Shown here: piece after piece, positions 37,731 to 50,725 of the stretch
Numbering within the stretch: the first letter of the stretch is position 1
Layout of the letters: every line of letters begins with the position of its first letter
Assembly: GCA_963277665.1 (NCBI GenBank)
Contig: OY728131.1
Location: forward strand, 1,391,494,688 to 1,391,558,687
Direction: 5' to 3'
Origin: Viscum album
Taxonomy: Eukaryota; Streptophyta; Magnoliopsida; Santalales; Viscaceae
Length of the DNA: 64,000 nucleotides
Made by a program: the position numbers and the translations under genes
The notes under the pieces: model-generated
What the model saw: the letters and a program-made list of their open reading frames with translations, nothing else
What the model was told of the DNA's origin: nothing
Databases searched by the model: none

Positions 37731-38820
37731 ATCTCATTTGGATTTATTCTCTAAATAAAAATAGAAATTGGACATAAATAATTTATAAAATTATGAATTG
37801 TTTTATATAAAATAGTTATGGTTTACAGTTTTTTTCAAAACCATGTAGTTATTTTTATGGATAATTGATAATTTTTCAGTAAATGATATACATCCACGTC
37901 AATGTTTATGGAAAATGAGGTTGAAAATGTTTGATAAAAGAAGATCATGGTTTTTTGATATCATCATGGTGTGGATTGCTAGATATTGCATCATTGTTAT
38001 CGTAATTATATGAATAGAACAAATTTTAGGGGATATAAACAAGACATGGTTTGTTAGGTGACCTTATTTCAACAATTAATAGGATATTTCAAAAATTATA
38101 AAGCTATATGATATGACTATATAACAAAATTAATGGTTATAAGCAAAATGATCATAGTGTATCCTCTAAAAAGAGTTTTAAGTGAGATCACTATATCATA
38201 GTTCATATATAAAATATATTCATTAAAATAGTCCTGGTTTTCACTATGGTTATATTTATCATGTGGGATAACCTATTCCAAGGACAATATATAAAATAGT
38301 TTTTATGTATAATTTTTTATAATTAATTATTATTTTTTCAAACTCACAAAAAAACTTTATTGGAAGGAAAAAAAACATTTTGGTGGATTTGATCTATGTT
38401 TTATGTAGATTAAATTTATTAAAAATTTTATAAAATATTTTTTAATAATAAAATAGGTTCTATATAAATTATTTTTTATTTATTTAATATTTTTTCATAA
38501 ATTATAATATAAAATATCTAATTAGAATGACCTTAATTTGGAAATTATTTAAACCATGTCAAAATGATGATTTAATCAAATGTTTAAATAAAATATAATT
38601 TTTGACGTTTATTTTACTTAAAGTATTTATGTAAAACATGAAATGATTTTATGAACACAATTTTTCCCTAAAATATAACATATTTTTGAATATAAGGGAG
38701 TTCACATTAAATTACAGGTAAATAAAGATTATAAAAGACTTAATATTGAAATAAATAACAATTTTTTATGTGTGTGTATATATTGAATATCAATAAAGAA
38801 TGATTAAATTACAAAGTATA

Positions 38821-38858
38821 TATAATTTTTTTTATAATTTTTTTATAATTTTTTTTTT
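38821..38858 (+). repeat. Short tandem repeat, TATAATTTTTTT-type
   Basis: Three imperfect copies of TATAATTTTTTT occur in a row, differing in T-run length. Confidence 0.75.
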
Positions 38859-39338
38859 CATGTTTTATTTTCAATTTTTCATTTATTTATTCTATTTCCT
38901 TCTATATTTGTATATATAAATTTCATATATTAATAATAGATGTATGATTTAGTTTAAATGAGTTTAAAATACTTATCATAATTATCAATCATGCATTCAA
39001 GGAGTTGTATGTTATGTATGATAATTTATATAGTATTATTCTACCATAAATTTGGAATATTCTTGAGTTATAAGATTGAATTTGGGTTCGACTACTCACT
39101 ATCCTATGATCATTGGATGTATTAATAATTGTAGGACATGAATACCTATCACTTCATTCTTACTCTTATGAGGGTTGCTCATTTCATATGATTCTAATCC
39201 TTTACATGAATGTTTTTCATTTACATTATTCATGTAATGAATTTGTATATATGTAAATTTAGTTATATTTTAATTAAGTTTAGTAACATATGTTGTGAGT
39301 GGTGTAATGAGTTACACATCAATATAGATTTAACATAT

Positions 39339-39383
39339 TCATTTTTTGGAAGGAATGGAAAATCAAAATTGAATCATTACAAG
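39339..39383 (+). pseudogene. Doubtful copia-type gag zinc-knuckle remnant
   Basis: The translation SFFGRNGKSKLNHYKY can be lined up with the copia knuckle pattern CxxCGKxGHxKxxC. It keeps the GRNG and lysine positions but none of the metal-binding residues. It lies downstream of the copia-like primer site, which is the only other support. Confidence 0.2.
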
Positions 39384-40846
39384 TATTCATGTATGTAAAT
39401 GAAATACACAATATTATATATAGAGGTTTTCTAAACACCTTATAAAATACAAAATATTTCATTCATAAAAAAGAAATACTTCGCATGACCATGATCGACT
39501 ATTTGTGTATGTTGATTCCAAATATGGGTTCCCATGGATTTCTTTTTGTATGGAATATAATTTATGGGTGACCTTAATATGATAGGTGATCATATCCGAC
39601 ATATATTTTTGGTCATTATTACTAAGTAAACCCTAAATGTTATGATACTAAAGGAATATATTTATGTTAATACATATGTTGGATTGTGAAACTAATTATC
39701 TATTAAAATATCCAGTATTCATATATGATAAGACAGACATGATGGTCTTTATATATTGATAATAAATGAAAGAGACTCCTTAAGAAGGATCATTAATTAA
39801 ATAAATATGGTTCTTGGACCACTAATGGATATGATGTAATTAAAAGGGATCATAATTTTAGTGGGAAAAAATTTATAATATTTTTGATTAAATGATTATA
39901 AAACACAATACCCATTTGATTAAATATTTTTTAAATGTTAAAAATGTAATAATCATCATAAAAATGACATTGATATCAATATTTGAGAAATAAAATATTA
40001 AATGATGAATCTCTCTAGAAGAGTATTGGAACATGATAATAGTTATTGAGTAATTAATTTTTTTTATGTATTGTATAAAACATATCTTTAGAGAACTATT
40101 CCTATTGAAATGAGTCAAGATGATAAATATTCTTATTGTATGAAAAAAAAATCATTAACCTGGTCTCTTTATGTCTATTCTTGTTTTAACATATTTAAAG
40201 ATTTAAAAGAAACATGATAATATGTATGCTTTCAGTTTGAAAGATAACATGAAAAGGATTTTTCAAGAACAAGTTATACATTAGATATATAATGTTTCAA
40301 AAGAACTATTTTAGTGTGATATTACATTGGGTACTTTCATTTCAACTAATATACTCAATCTGAGTAGGGATGTTATTGAATTATAAATATTTGGGTTTCC
40401 ACTCAGGCTTGATCTACTAATGGAATCTATTATTCATTATTTTTCAAAAAGGTTTTTATATTTTATTATGAATTAAAAAATCAATATGCCTATAAAAATT
40501 ACCTAATCTCCCCAATATATTGAGTATTGTTGGTCAACACATGAGTGGGAAAAGGTCATGTTCTATAATGATGGTACAAAATGTAATGGGTAAAATTTAT
40601 GACCAAAATAATAAGAATAAAGGTTATAGAGAGTCTAAACCAAGTTCTAAATCAATTAAAGAATCTTTTAATCAAGGAATTTTTTTCACATTAGAAATCA
40701 TATACATTGGAAGTAATGTTATACATAATTCCCAAATGGGTGTAAAAAACTCTATAGAGAGTCCATATAAAAAATAATTATAAATAATTCAAGTCTTCTT
40801 CTTTCTGAGTATGTGACACGAACTAAATATTATATAGGAATTGTAA

Positions 40847-40868
40847 ATATATATATATATATATATAT
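40847..40868. repeat. (AT)11 microsatellite
   Basis: A perfect AT dinucleotide run of 22 bases. Confidence 0.95.
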
Positions 40869-42879
40869 GAGAGTTTAAAACTAAAGAAGGATTGATTTTT
40901 AGCTATTTTAGTATGAATTAAATTAATTATGAAATGGATTTATATAAGAAGGATTTTGATGTAGTGGGAATCCTTAAAATTCAAAGTGGACTAGAATATA
41001 TTTTTTAATATTATTCTCCACATTTGTTATTAGATGAGTTATGATGAACAATTCTTGTTACTAATAAATGGTATATTGGTTTCCATATACATATTAATTA
41101 ATATTTCATTTATATATAATTATTAAAAATAGGATAATGATAAAAAGAATTTTATTTAAGATAATAAATACTTTAACCTTGTGACTTATTAAGATATGTG
41201 TGAAAGATATTCCACCCCCTAATAGTGGAATATTTTAAATAATAAAATATTTTTTCCAAAATGTTACTCTATACACATAAAATACTATATGAGATATGAT
41301 TGTTATTATAATTTTTATTAAATATTTTCACTAAAGGTAACAATTTTTATCTTCTAAAAAAATGAAATTTACATTAATGATCATGATAATTTATAGAAAA
41401 TAAAATTTATAAGATACCAGTGGAAGTAAATTTGGTCTTCTAAATGTTTAAATTATAATAAATAAAATATTATATCATCTATATTCAAAGTTCATTTCAT
41501 TTAATATCCTAAAATATATTATGATGTGTTGGTAAAGACATTATTGTAATGAGTCACATTATGTTTCCAAAGTCATCATAAAGAAACATTTAATTATATA
41601 TTTTCCATAATCCTAAGGATGGACTTAGAAAGAATACTATATAGAAAAAAAGTCATTAACATTATAAAATTTGTTATCTTGATATAAAGGATTTTGAATA
41701 CTAGTTTCAAATAGTTAAAAATTATGAATAAGATTTTAAAGTCACATAATTATTCAAACAAATATTTTTCATAGATGTTACTCACAAAAATATTTTAGTT
41801 AAATTATTTATTATTTTTTCACATAGATTTATCACCAGAATTATAATGATATTCAATGAGATTTGTGAACCCCAATAGTACAGAAAATATATAGCCTCTC
41901 TTGAAATTTACATCATGATATATTATTAGAGGAGTTATTATGTATTGTTTTGTTAGTATTCTGAAAATATTTTATGAATATAAAACATATAATGTCATAA
42001 AAATTTAGTTTCCACATTATTATTCTTTAATATTGGTTTCATATATTTATAAATTGAAATGATAATTCAACTCTAAAAGTATATATTTTGTTATTGTTAA
42101 TAAATGTCTATCAAGGGTTATTATAGGTTGTCATAAAATTGTATGGTTAGTGTGGTTAGGATTTTGAATAGAGATATAGAATGTGTTTATGAGATATAAA
42201 AGGACATTTGATGTGGGATGACCAACTGAGTATATTGACCACCCATAGGGAATCATTAATTAATATAGGGATAAAACAGTTTAGTAATTTAAAAAACTCA
42301 TATGACCTAACTAAAAATGTATTACTTGGTATGTCCATGTTTCAAACCGAAAGGGATGGATCATTTGTTAAAAACTAATTAAAGAAACTAAATTTCAACA
42401 TTTTCTTAGGAGAAATGATAAAAGGTATAATAAAATATTGAGATTTAAATTAGGGGAGACACATGTCAGGTTTAACAATTTTTTGTTTTTTATGATATTG
42501 ATTCAATTCAATATGGGTTTATTTATGTTTAGTGTTGGAATTGTGTTAGAAAGGATCCTTGGTCTGGGTATCCTACCCAAATCATGTGATTTTATATTTT
42601 AGATGGGAATATACTTGGTGAAAATATAAAATTAGGTGACTAGAACCCTATTTAAACTTAACAAACCTAAATTTCATAATGGTCATACACAAAATAGGGA
42701 AATTAATTCATGTAATAAAATAATACTACTTAGAACTCAAAAAGGATCATGATATATGAAATGAAATATATTGTTAATTGATAAATAGGTTTTTAGTAAT
42801 CCACAACAAGAATAACATGTTGAAATATTTCTTATGTTTAAATCCCCTTAAAATCACATCAACTGACACAAATAGAACT

Positions 42880-43420
42880 ACATTCTTATTCTAGGCATGA
42901 TGATAATGAGAATCATGGGTACGTGAAGTATAATGGCTGTGAAGAACGGTGGTGAAGTAGGGCTCCATATCACCACTCCATCATCCGGTGGTCATCAATT
43001 TTCATCACACAAACTCCCTCTAGTACCAGACTCATTTAGATGGGGGAAAGGGGTGTATTTATAGGGAAATTGGATAATACCCTCATCTTCATACCATTTA
43101 TTTTTCTGCATCCCATCAGCATCATGATGTGTAACTAGGTTACACCATATGCAATCCTCTGATTATCAAGTATCACAATTGTATGAAAAATCTTTTCTAA
43201 GAACTTTTCTCGAGAAAATTCATGTCATGAAATGTAGTTACATGATGTATAATGGTATTTCACAGTGGTTATGACATCAAGATATTCCCTACCTAGAAAA
43301 TTAATTTGAAAAAATCAAGATGTGTAATCGATTTACATGGTGTGTAATCAGTCTTCTTCCATTTTTCATGATTTCTACATCTTCAAAAAATCATGTGTCA
43401 CGCCGCTTTTCTTCACCGGT
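42880..43420 (-). promoter_or_regulatory. Antisense LTR-like promoter region
   Basis: On the minus strand TATAAATA (43056-43063) sits in CCCTATAAATACACCCC, followed by a C-rich run and then about 180 less A+T-rich bases. This is the layout of a retrotransposon or plant promoter around its start site. Upstream on the same strand are the inverted-repeat units GTGTAACTAGGTTACAC (43129-43145) and GTGTAATCGATTTACA (43322-43337). I could not find the ends, a partner LTR or a gene downstream, so an LTR remnant is the best but unproved reading. Confidence 0.4.
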
Positions 43421-43429
43421 GTTGTGAAG

Positions 43430-44012
43430 TGTATTTTAGATCATAATTTCACCCCTATTCATTTCACCTTATAATATTCGTAATTTAAAACCGTGAAACA
43501 TAAAACAATTAAATTATTTCCAAAATAGGCAAGACTAATAATTTAATACATAAATCAATACAATAAAATTCCATAAAATTTATGCATGAAATTCAAATAT
43601 AATATATCACATAGAGTGGAATACAGTAAGTCAATAGTATCCATACTAATTTTTTTTTAAATTATATCAACATAACTTATGTTTAGATGATACCTTACAT
43701 TAGAAAATTCATACTTTGATACATTTCATATACCATTCTTTCATATGAGATAATAAGGGGTGGTTGGGTATGTTGTTGATCATGTCATAACCAAGATGGG
43801 ATTTTCCTTCTCTTGGGATGGTAATGACATATAGTCCCTTGATTTAGATAGATTGATGAAGTATACTTACATACCAAGATAATGTATATTTTAGGTTCAT
43901 GTGAATTTGTTTAGGGGGCATGTTATGTTATCATCAATATAGGTTAGTGGAATATGTTGTGTTCTTCCATCTTATCAGTTTATACATGGATAACAGAGAA
44001 CATATGAGTAAC
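43430..44012. other. No recognisable feature
   Basis: A+T-rich DNA up to the start of the element E 5' LTR. No gene is visible. Confidence 0.3.
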
Positions 44013-46277
44013 TGGACAACTTCCGAGTCACTGGTACATCTATTTGTTGTTTTATTTTTCCTCAAGTGCGTTCTATGAGTCTTGAGGTGTTGATAGTTGG
44101 AATAAAAAAGTGTTTTGTTGATAGACTATTGTGTATAGTTTCTACACAATTTCTATAAACCATTAGGATACCATGTGATGGGTGATACTATTTTTGAAAT
44201 TTTTGTTTCACATGGTATGAAAATGGTGTTTTCAAACAATAAGACAGCCCAAATAAAATATTGCATCCAATTTTGGTTGGAATGTGGCACCCACAAATTT
44301 TTCCCATGGTTTTCCTAATAGTGCATCCAAACCATGTGACCTAGTGTATATAATTAAAAAGTATAATTTTACCATTTACACTTATGATTTGTTATTTTTT
44401 TGGTTCTCTCTTTTCCACCCCTACATGTTAAAATCCTCTCCATTGTCAACAGTGCCACCCCTTATTGGACTTCTTATTTTCATGGAGGTTTTTCTTGAGG
44501 TATGTTGATTTATCATTGATTTAACTTTCTTTTACCATCTTAGAGCCCTTTTCTCCCATTTTTATAAATTTTTGGAATCCCAAGGTTGGTTTTGGATGAA
44601 ATTAGAAATTTTAATGGTGTTTTTGGTTTTATTTCTTCTAGAGTAGCTGTATGAGGAATGTTTTTACCACTTCTAGATGGTCTTTGTTATGGATGATGAT
44701 ATTTGGACTAAATATGATGTTGGTATCTCAATTTATGTTCATTTTCCATGTAATTACATTAAATTTATAATTTCCTTTGGTTTTTATTATATAAATTATA
44801 ATTAAAATGATTTATTTTTTGTGTGCATTGCATTCTTGTTGTGATTCATGGATTGGTTTCGCAATTTTATGTTTAAAGTGGTGGTTTCCAAATACAATTT
44901 GCTTGCATAAAAAAACATGTTTAATGAAATTAATTAAAAAAATTGGGTTCTAAATTTAATTTTGAAATGGTTTTAGAAATGATTTTACCATTAGAAACTA
45001 TATTTTGTTATTTTGGTAACATATTCTTTTGGGATGGACAATATAATAGATTTTTTTGGAAACATGTTTTTCATTACATTGGCATAGAGAAACTTATGTG
45101 TAAACTAGGGTGTGATTGGGAGGTTTTTTTGAGGGATAATGGGTTCCTTCAGAAGAAAGATCGTGTGATCCTACATCTATTTTCAAATGGGTTGAGAGAG
45201 AAATTATATAGGAAGACCATGTGAGATTGCACATTGGATGTAGAGAGACCATGTGAGATATTGGAGTTGGGACATACTAAGACTGTGTGAGCTATTATTA
45301 ATTATCTTGATGGTATAAATATTTACTCACTCATATAAGATCTTATTGTTAGCGTCCATGGGTTAACATGCTCATGCTTGTTGGGATTATATAATTTATG
45401 AACAAGATTAGTACCATTTTTGTGTGATGATATGTATCATGACCATTTGTTAATGATCAATTCATATAGTTATAAGATGTTGATGTTTTATTGACCTCTA
45501 TATTCCTTTTGTTTATATTTTTTCATGTTGATCCTTTTATCATTATTTATCAATTTGACAAATGTTGGGAATTTTTTTTGAGAAAACATGTTTTGTTTTG
45601 GATTAAAATACCAATGGGTATTTATGGGTTTATAATAAAATGTTATTTTTTGAATGTGGTTTAGTTTTGAAATAGGATCTCAATCTATTTTATTGGTTTT
45701 TATGGGTAAGATACATAAATAGGTTTATAATGATATACTAATGGGCTTTATTCTTCACACCATTCTTGGTAACTTTTTGGTAGTTTGGTGATTTAATTTT
45801 TTTAGACATAGGCAAATGAAAGGGAACCATGTTCCATGATATCTATTCTTGATTTATACACTCATTTTTTTTGGATGAGATATTCTCTCACGAGAATGGA
45901 ATCATGTGGAGTATTTTTTTTATTTTGTTGTAATTGGGTTATATTAAAGACTTGTTTATAATTTTACCTTTTTTGAGTTTGAGTTGTTTATTTTTTGAGA
46001 AACCATGTATATGTATTACTAAGGCATGTTTTTTACTTTACGTATGTCATTTTTGAGGTATCATATTGTATTTAATTATTTTATCTTATGTTATTGGTTT
46101 GTTTATACCATGTTATGGATGGTTCATGCCAGTTTACTAGTGAACAAAGGTTTCCCAAGTGACAGTTTGTTATGATTGGTGCTTGTCTATAGCCTGTGAC
46201 GATCAAGAATGTACTTTAAGAAATGTGCTGGGATAACTTGAATGAATGGTTTGATAAACTGGGTATGGTTCATTACA
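44013..46277 (+). repeat. 5' LTR of element E (about 2265 bp)
   Basis: The first 260 bases align by eye with 63738-64000. GTCACTGGTACATC at 44027 faces GTCACTAGTACATC at 63753, and TTTTGGTTGGA near 44271 faces TTTTGGGTGGA near 63988. It ends with GTATGGTTCATTACA, like the GTATGGGTCRTTATA end of element C. The small ORFs 44284-44508 and 44943-45224 lie inside and have no domain. Confidence 0.75.
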
Positions 46278-46280
46278 AAA

Positions 46281-46292
46281 TGGAATCAAAAG
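46281..46292 (+). other. Decayed primer-binding site of element E
   Basis: TGGAATCAAAAG follows the LTR end by three bases. It corresponds to the tRNA-Met site TGGTATCAGAGC with four differences. Confidence 0.5.
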
Positions 46293-46629
46293 AGGTTTTT
46301 ATATTTTTTTTAATTAGTGTTATTTTAGATTTTGGACCATCGGGACTCGAGAAGTAGAAATGGGGCAGTGTCTGGCCCACTCTTCTTTGTGCCGAACCTC
46401 ATGTTTCCAAGGGTGGTTTAGGATTGTTTTTATGTTTTGAGACTGGTTATGGTTTTTGATTTATATTATTTTCAATTATAGTTGAAATTATTTTATAATC
46501 CCATTTTTTGGGTTTTCTTTTGGTTTTTATGATACTATTTAAGGTTTTATTAATCTTGATGAAGCATGTTATTTTTTTACTTATAAACAATTCCTCACAA
46601 AATGAACTTGTCTAGGAATAGAGAGGGTG

Positions 46630-48338
46630 AAATGGAGAGTACCCCATAAGTGAACCCACATATTGTTCTGTATTTTGAGGAATCTATGATTCACACAATC
46701 CCACCCTTGTTTCTAATGGGTACTATTAAGAAGACACAAACCATATATAATTCTAAATATATTTTGAGACAGAATCCACCAGTTATTCATGGTAAAATAG
46801 ACCCAATGATCTGAAGGAGTTGTTAGACCATATATAGCAAGTCATCATGTTCTTGAAGACACTTATGAGATAAATAATTTTATTTTCAGCATACATGAAA
46901 TATGTACTAGGTAATAAGTGGATGGAGTGGATAGTGATTTTGGATAATCATGAGTATTTCATGTGGACAACATTAAATGTGGTGTTTGATCATAAGATCT
47001 ACCGAAATACCTTAATATAGGTGAATCTTGTGACTTTTTGAAGTTGGAGTATATTTTTCATTCATTGATGAAGTATTCTTCCATATTTAATAAGATGAAT
47101 ATGGTATCTTCATATCTCCTCCCTAATGAACACCTCAATGTTTAGTGTTTGAGATGGGTTTTGTGGATAGAGGTTTGTTCTCTATTCATTATTTTTGTGT
47201 ACACTAAACTATTCCGGTGTTGTTCAAAAGGAAGAAATTTAATATGTATATTTGACTATATAGGTATAAGAAATTTTCCATTAGTATGTGGTATTTAGAG
47301 TTCTTTTTAGGACAAAAGAAGAAGAAAGACTAGTCTCAATGGGGAAGTAGAAAGAGTGTCCAAGAGTCACTTACACTAGCTTCTATTGATGTTATAATTC
47401 TTATGCTAGTTTTTTATTATTAGTGTAGAAAGGATACACTAGGATGATGTACCCTGAGAGACTATGGATGTTCCACCAGAATGACATGTGGTGGCATATC
47501 CAGCAAATTTTTTATTTGGCCTCATGTGTTAGTGGTGTAGCCTCTTCCTTCATAATAGTCGCACAAGTGATGTTAGAGTCTCCAACAGGTGTTGGATCCC
47601 ATCCTCACATTAAATAGGATTATTACTTTGTGAAGAATACTTTTAGAGCGTTTGATCCAGTGTGACTCCTTGCTGTGTAGGTCATTCCAAAAGACTCGTG
47701 TTCCAAGCGAGCTATCATTTGAGGTATGATGTTTGTTGATTCTTCTATAAAATCGATTTTATTTGAATTGTTTACAGACCATTATTTTATTTCACATAAT
47801 ATTATTTAGGCATTGGGTATGTGGGAAAAGTTAATTATCAATATCATGGACCTTCTGACTCTGTTCGGTTGAAGAAAGGAGAAAGGTTTCTAGTTCACTA
47901 AGTCTCATGTTGTGGTTTTTTGGTATGGATTTCATTTGAGACTTCCCAATTTTGGACATGTATGTGTTTGACCTCATAATCAATATGGATTGGGTTTTTA
48001 GTTTTAAGGGAAATTTTGACTAATATTTTTTTATATTTTAGTTCATCACTCTTGATGGGAGAAAATAAGTCTTTTTGGTTGTGTGGGATCCATGATCATA
48101 GAGGGAAATACCTTTTTCATCAAATTTAGGGTTGATCTTGTATAATTTTTGTAATTTATTCCTTTATTCTATTGAGATAAATTCTTTGGGTGGCCTTATA
48201 GTGGTCATGGGACAATACCCATATGTGTTTTAAGAGGGTTTCATAGGATTTCAACCCCATTGAGTGTCATGTTTACCATTTATCTTCTCCTTGAGATGAT
48301 CCTGATTTCCCAACCACTATATCAGATTCATTGAGAAG
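46630..48338 (+). pseudogene. gag-protease-RT start remnant (element E)
   Basis: Near 46767, RQNPPVIHGKIDPM matches RQRPPSFSGSTDPL of the element C gag. Near 46970 TTLNVVFDHKIYRNTL matches the FKxxFFxKYFxRxL segment. Protease is seen as LFELFTDHYFIS near 47760, where DSG is lost, and FDLIINMDWVFSF near 47965, the counterpart of FDVILGMDWLSLY. At about 48206, QYPYVF and FIGFQP match the linker YPDVFPxEFxG before RT. The gene stops at 48338, where element C begins. Stops and frameshifts are many. Confidence 0.75.
48334..48338. repeat. Target-site duplication of element C, left copy (AGAAG)
   Basis: AGAAG immediately before the 5' LTR is repeated exactly at 60939-60943 immediately after the 3' LTR. 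A 5-bp duplication is the rule for Ty3/gypsy integrases and proves that the 12.6-kb unit was inserted as one piece. Confidence 0.93.
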
Positions 48339-50169
48339 TGTAACACCTGAGACTTTTATGAGTAATATTTTGTTTTTATGTTATATAAATCATCAAAGGA
48401 ATCTTTCACTACACACAACACTTTCTTGTATTTCTTTACACGCAATCGCGACCTTCCTCGATAGCTTGCGTCGTACGCAATACTGAGTTTCACTAAACAA
48501 CAATATGCTATTAAAATATTATTAAAACTAGCTGTTATGAATAGTAATCACCACTTTTTGAAATTTTGTACATTTTATTTTTCAAATTGGATTTCATTTT
48601 TGGATTCAGAATATCGAAATTAGCTTAGGGTGAAATTTTGGTACTTTTCGGATAACTTTCATATTCTGATGAATAGTGAAAATTACTAAATTTTAATTAA
48701 AAATAACTTTTTTAATCAAAATAATTAATAGTGATGAATTATTAATTTTAGTGGTTTTAAAGTATATTTATAATATATTTTTACCATTTAATATAATTTT
48801 GGTCATTGAATGTAATTTCACATTTAAACCAAACATAAACAAGTGTCAATCTTTTGATAGTTATTATCTCTTAAAAACACGCTATTTGTTTTGACGACGA
48901 GAATTAATTTTTAAATAAATTTATGCAACTGATGTGTTTTGAATTTGGTAAAATAGAAATAATTTTTTCATTCATAATATCAAATATATCTTAGGCCTAA
49001 TTTTTGGTATTTTTCTGGAAACTTTCATTTTTTGATGAGTAGTGAAACCACTAAGTGGTAGTTAAAAAAACGGAATTTTTTTATAAAACATAATTTTACC
49101 ACTTCTGTGAGTGTAATTTCAAAAATCCGAGAGACACAGTTGAAGTCAGTAAGTAAAATGTGGTTCAATGAGATGAAAATAAATTTTGGTGAATAGTAAC
49201 TTTTTTATTTTTATTTACCACGGTTAAAAGTAAATAGGGTAATTAAGGGTAAAAATGGTATTATTATTACCCTAAAACATGTCCTAATTCTATTGGATAA
49301 GTGTAATTCGACCAAAAACATAATTATGAATAAAATATGACCATTTAGGCCCACTTGGATTAGATTAGGACATTTATTACTAATTTATTTAAAGAAGGGT
49401 TAAAATAGTTAAAATCAAAGTTTAATAAGTAATTAATTATTAATATAGGGTTATACATAAGATAAATTCGACTATAAATATTAATTAGAAAGATAAATAG
49501 ATTTCCTACATAATGGTATTTTATTTTTCATTTTTAGACCTTAAATAATATAATTTATTTATGACACAAAGATGATGCAGTAATTATCTTATTAATGAAA
49601 TATTGACATAATTGATGTTATAAATACCCAAATAAATGTAATTTGAGAAGTATTATGAAATACACTAATTTTATAGGTTAACATGACATGTTATTATTGA
49701 TTTAATTAAATTTTTTTGAACAAATCATTCTGTTATGATTTTCACCAAAAATCTATTACTAAATAGTGTCAAAATTGACATAAAATAGTTTTTAAAACAA
49801 ATATTATATTATTGATTGTTAATTTATTTCTAAAAATCTAAGTCTCGGCCAAGATACTTATATCATGATAGGTGTATCATTAATGGACTACTTGGGGGTC
49901 TCTTGGATGTATATGGTATGTTTATTAACTATATAATATAAAAATACAATGTGACATGGTAAATGTCAATCTAATTAACTTAGAGTTAAAACTAAAATTT
50001 AATGTTAATATAATGACCTAAACTTATCAAAATTCTATTGGATGAGAGTATTTCGACCCATACCAACCTTATCTTCGAAATATATCAAATTTGGAGCTAT
50101 TAAAAACCGAATTTGACTTTATAATAAAATAATAGTTTTAGTTATTCCAAAGGTGCCCCTCTCCTCCCT

Positions 50170-50177
50170 TATAAAAG
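50170..50177 (+). promoter_or_regulatory. TATA box of the element C 5' LTR
   Basis: TATAAAAG follows the pyrimidine-rich CCCCTCTCCTCCCT and precedes GGGCACCTCATCC. At the same place in the 3' LTR (58747-58754) the sequence is AATAAAAG, so the box is damaged there. Confidence 0.78.
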
Positions 50178-50522
50178 GGCACCTCATCCCTCTCTTCCTC
50201 ACACCAATTTGAGCCTTCAAGCTCGGCCAAACCCTGCAAATTTTTCCTCTCCACTTCTATATAGACATCCTAGAGGTCCTGGTCTTCTTCAAAGACCGAT
50301 TTTAGTGCCCTAAAAGGAAGTCTCAAAGAAGCGCTTCAAAGAAGAGGTAATGTCTGTTACTGATTATTTCATCTTTATTTCTTCTTCCACTTTTTCTTCT
50401 GTAGTTGTTTCATTATGAAGTAATAAAATCATTGTCACTCATATACTGATATGTTATTATAAGTATGAAACAACCCTATTTCACCATCTATCCATCCTAC
50501 GGAAAATGAAATCACTGTGCAT

Positions 50523-50725
50523 GCGTACGTACGGAATACCATCACCACGCCATGGTGTAATCTATTTTCCACCACCACCTTACTTGGATGGGTATAATGT
50601 TGTAAGGAATAAATATATATGATTATAGTAAAGTAATATTGACTCGGAAATAGTATACATACACTCCAATACAATTCCACGATCAGGGGAATGATATCAT
50701 CGCTTGTGCGTACGTACGGAATACC
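50523..50725 (+). repeat. Two copies of a GCGTACGTACGGAATACC motif in the C LTR
   Basis: The same 18 bases occur at 50523-50540 and 50708-50725, and both have counterparts in the 3' LTR (about 59099-59116 and 59284-59301). The core CGTACGTACG is a perfect palindrome. CGTACGTAC-like sequence also occurs in the B LTRs near 24447 and 31528. It may be a protein-binding site, but its function is unknown. Confidence 0.8.

Larger units (their letters stand above)
37731..42859. other. A+T-rich DNA, no confirmed gene
   Basis: If the primer site at 37712 is real, a copia gag-pol should follow, but I find only a weak zinc-knuckle-like piece at 39339-39383 and no convincing RT, integrase or RNase H. Two simple repeats are listed separately. 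Confidence 0.35.

Noticed and set aside
39075..39095. B-box-like GGGTTCGACTAC near 39085
   Set aside because: No A box at tRNA spacing upstream.
44943..45224. A 93-codon plus-strand ORF
   Set aside because: It lies inside the element E 5' LTR and shows no motif.
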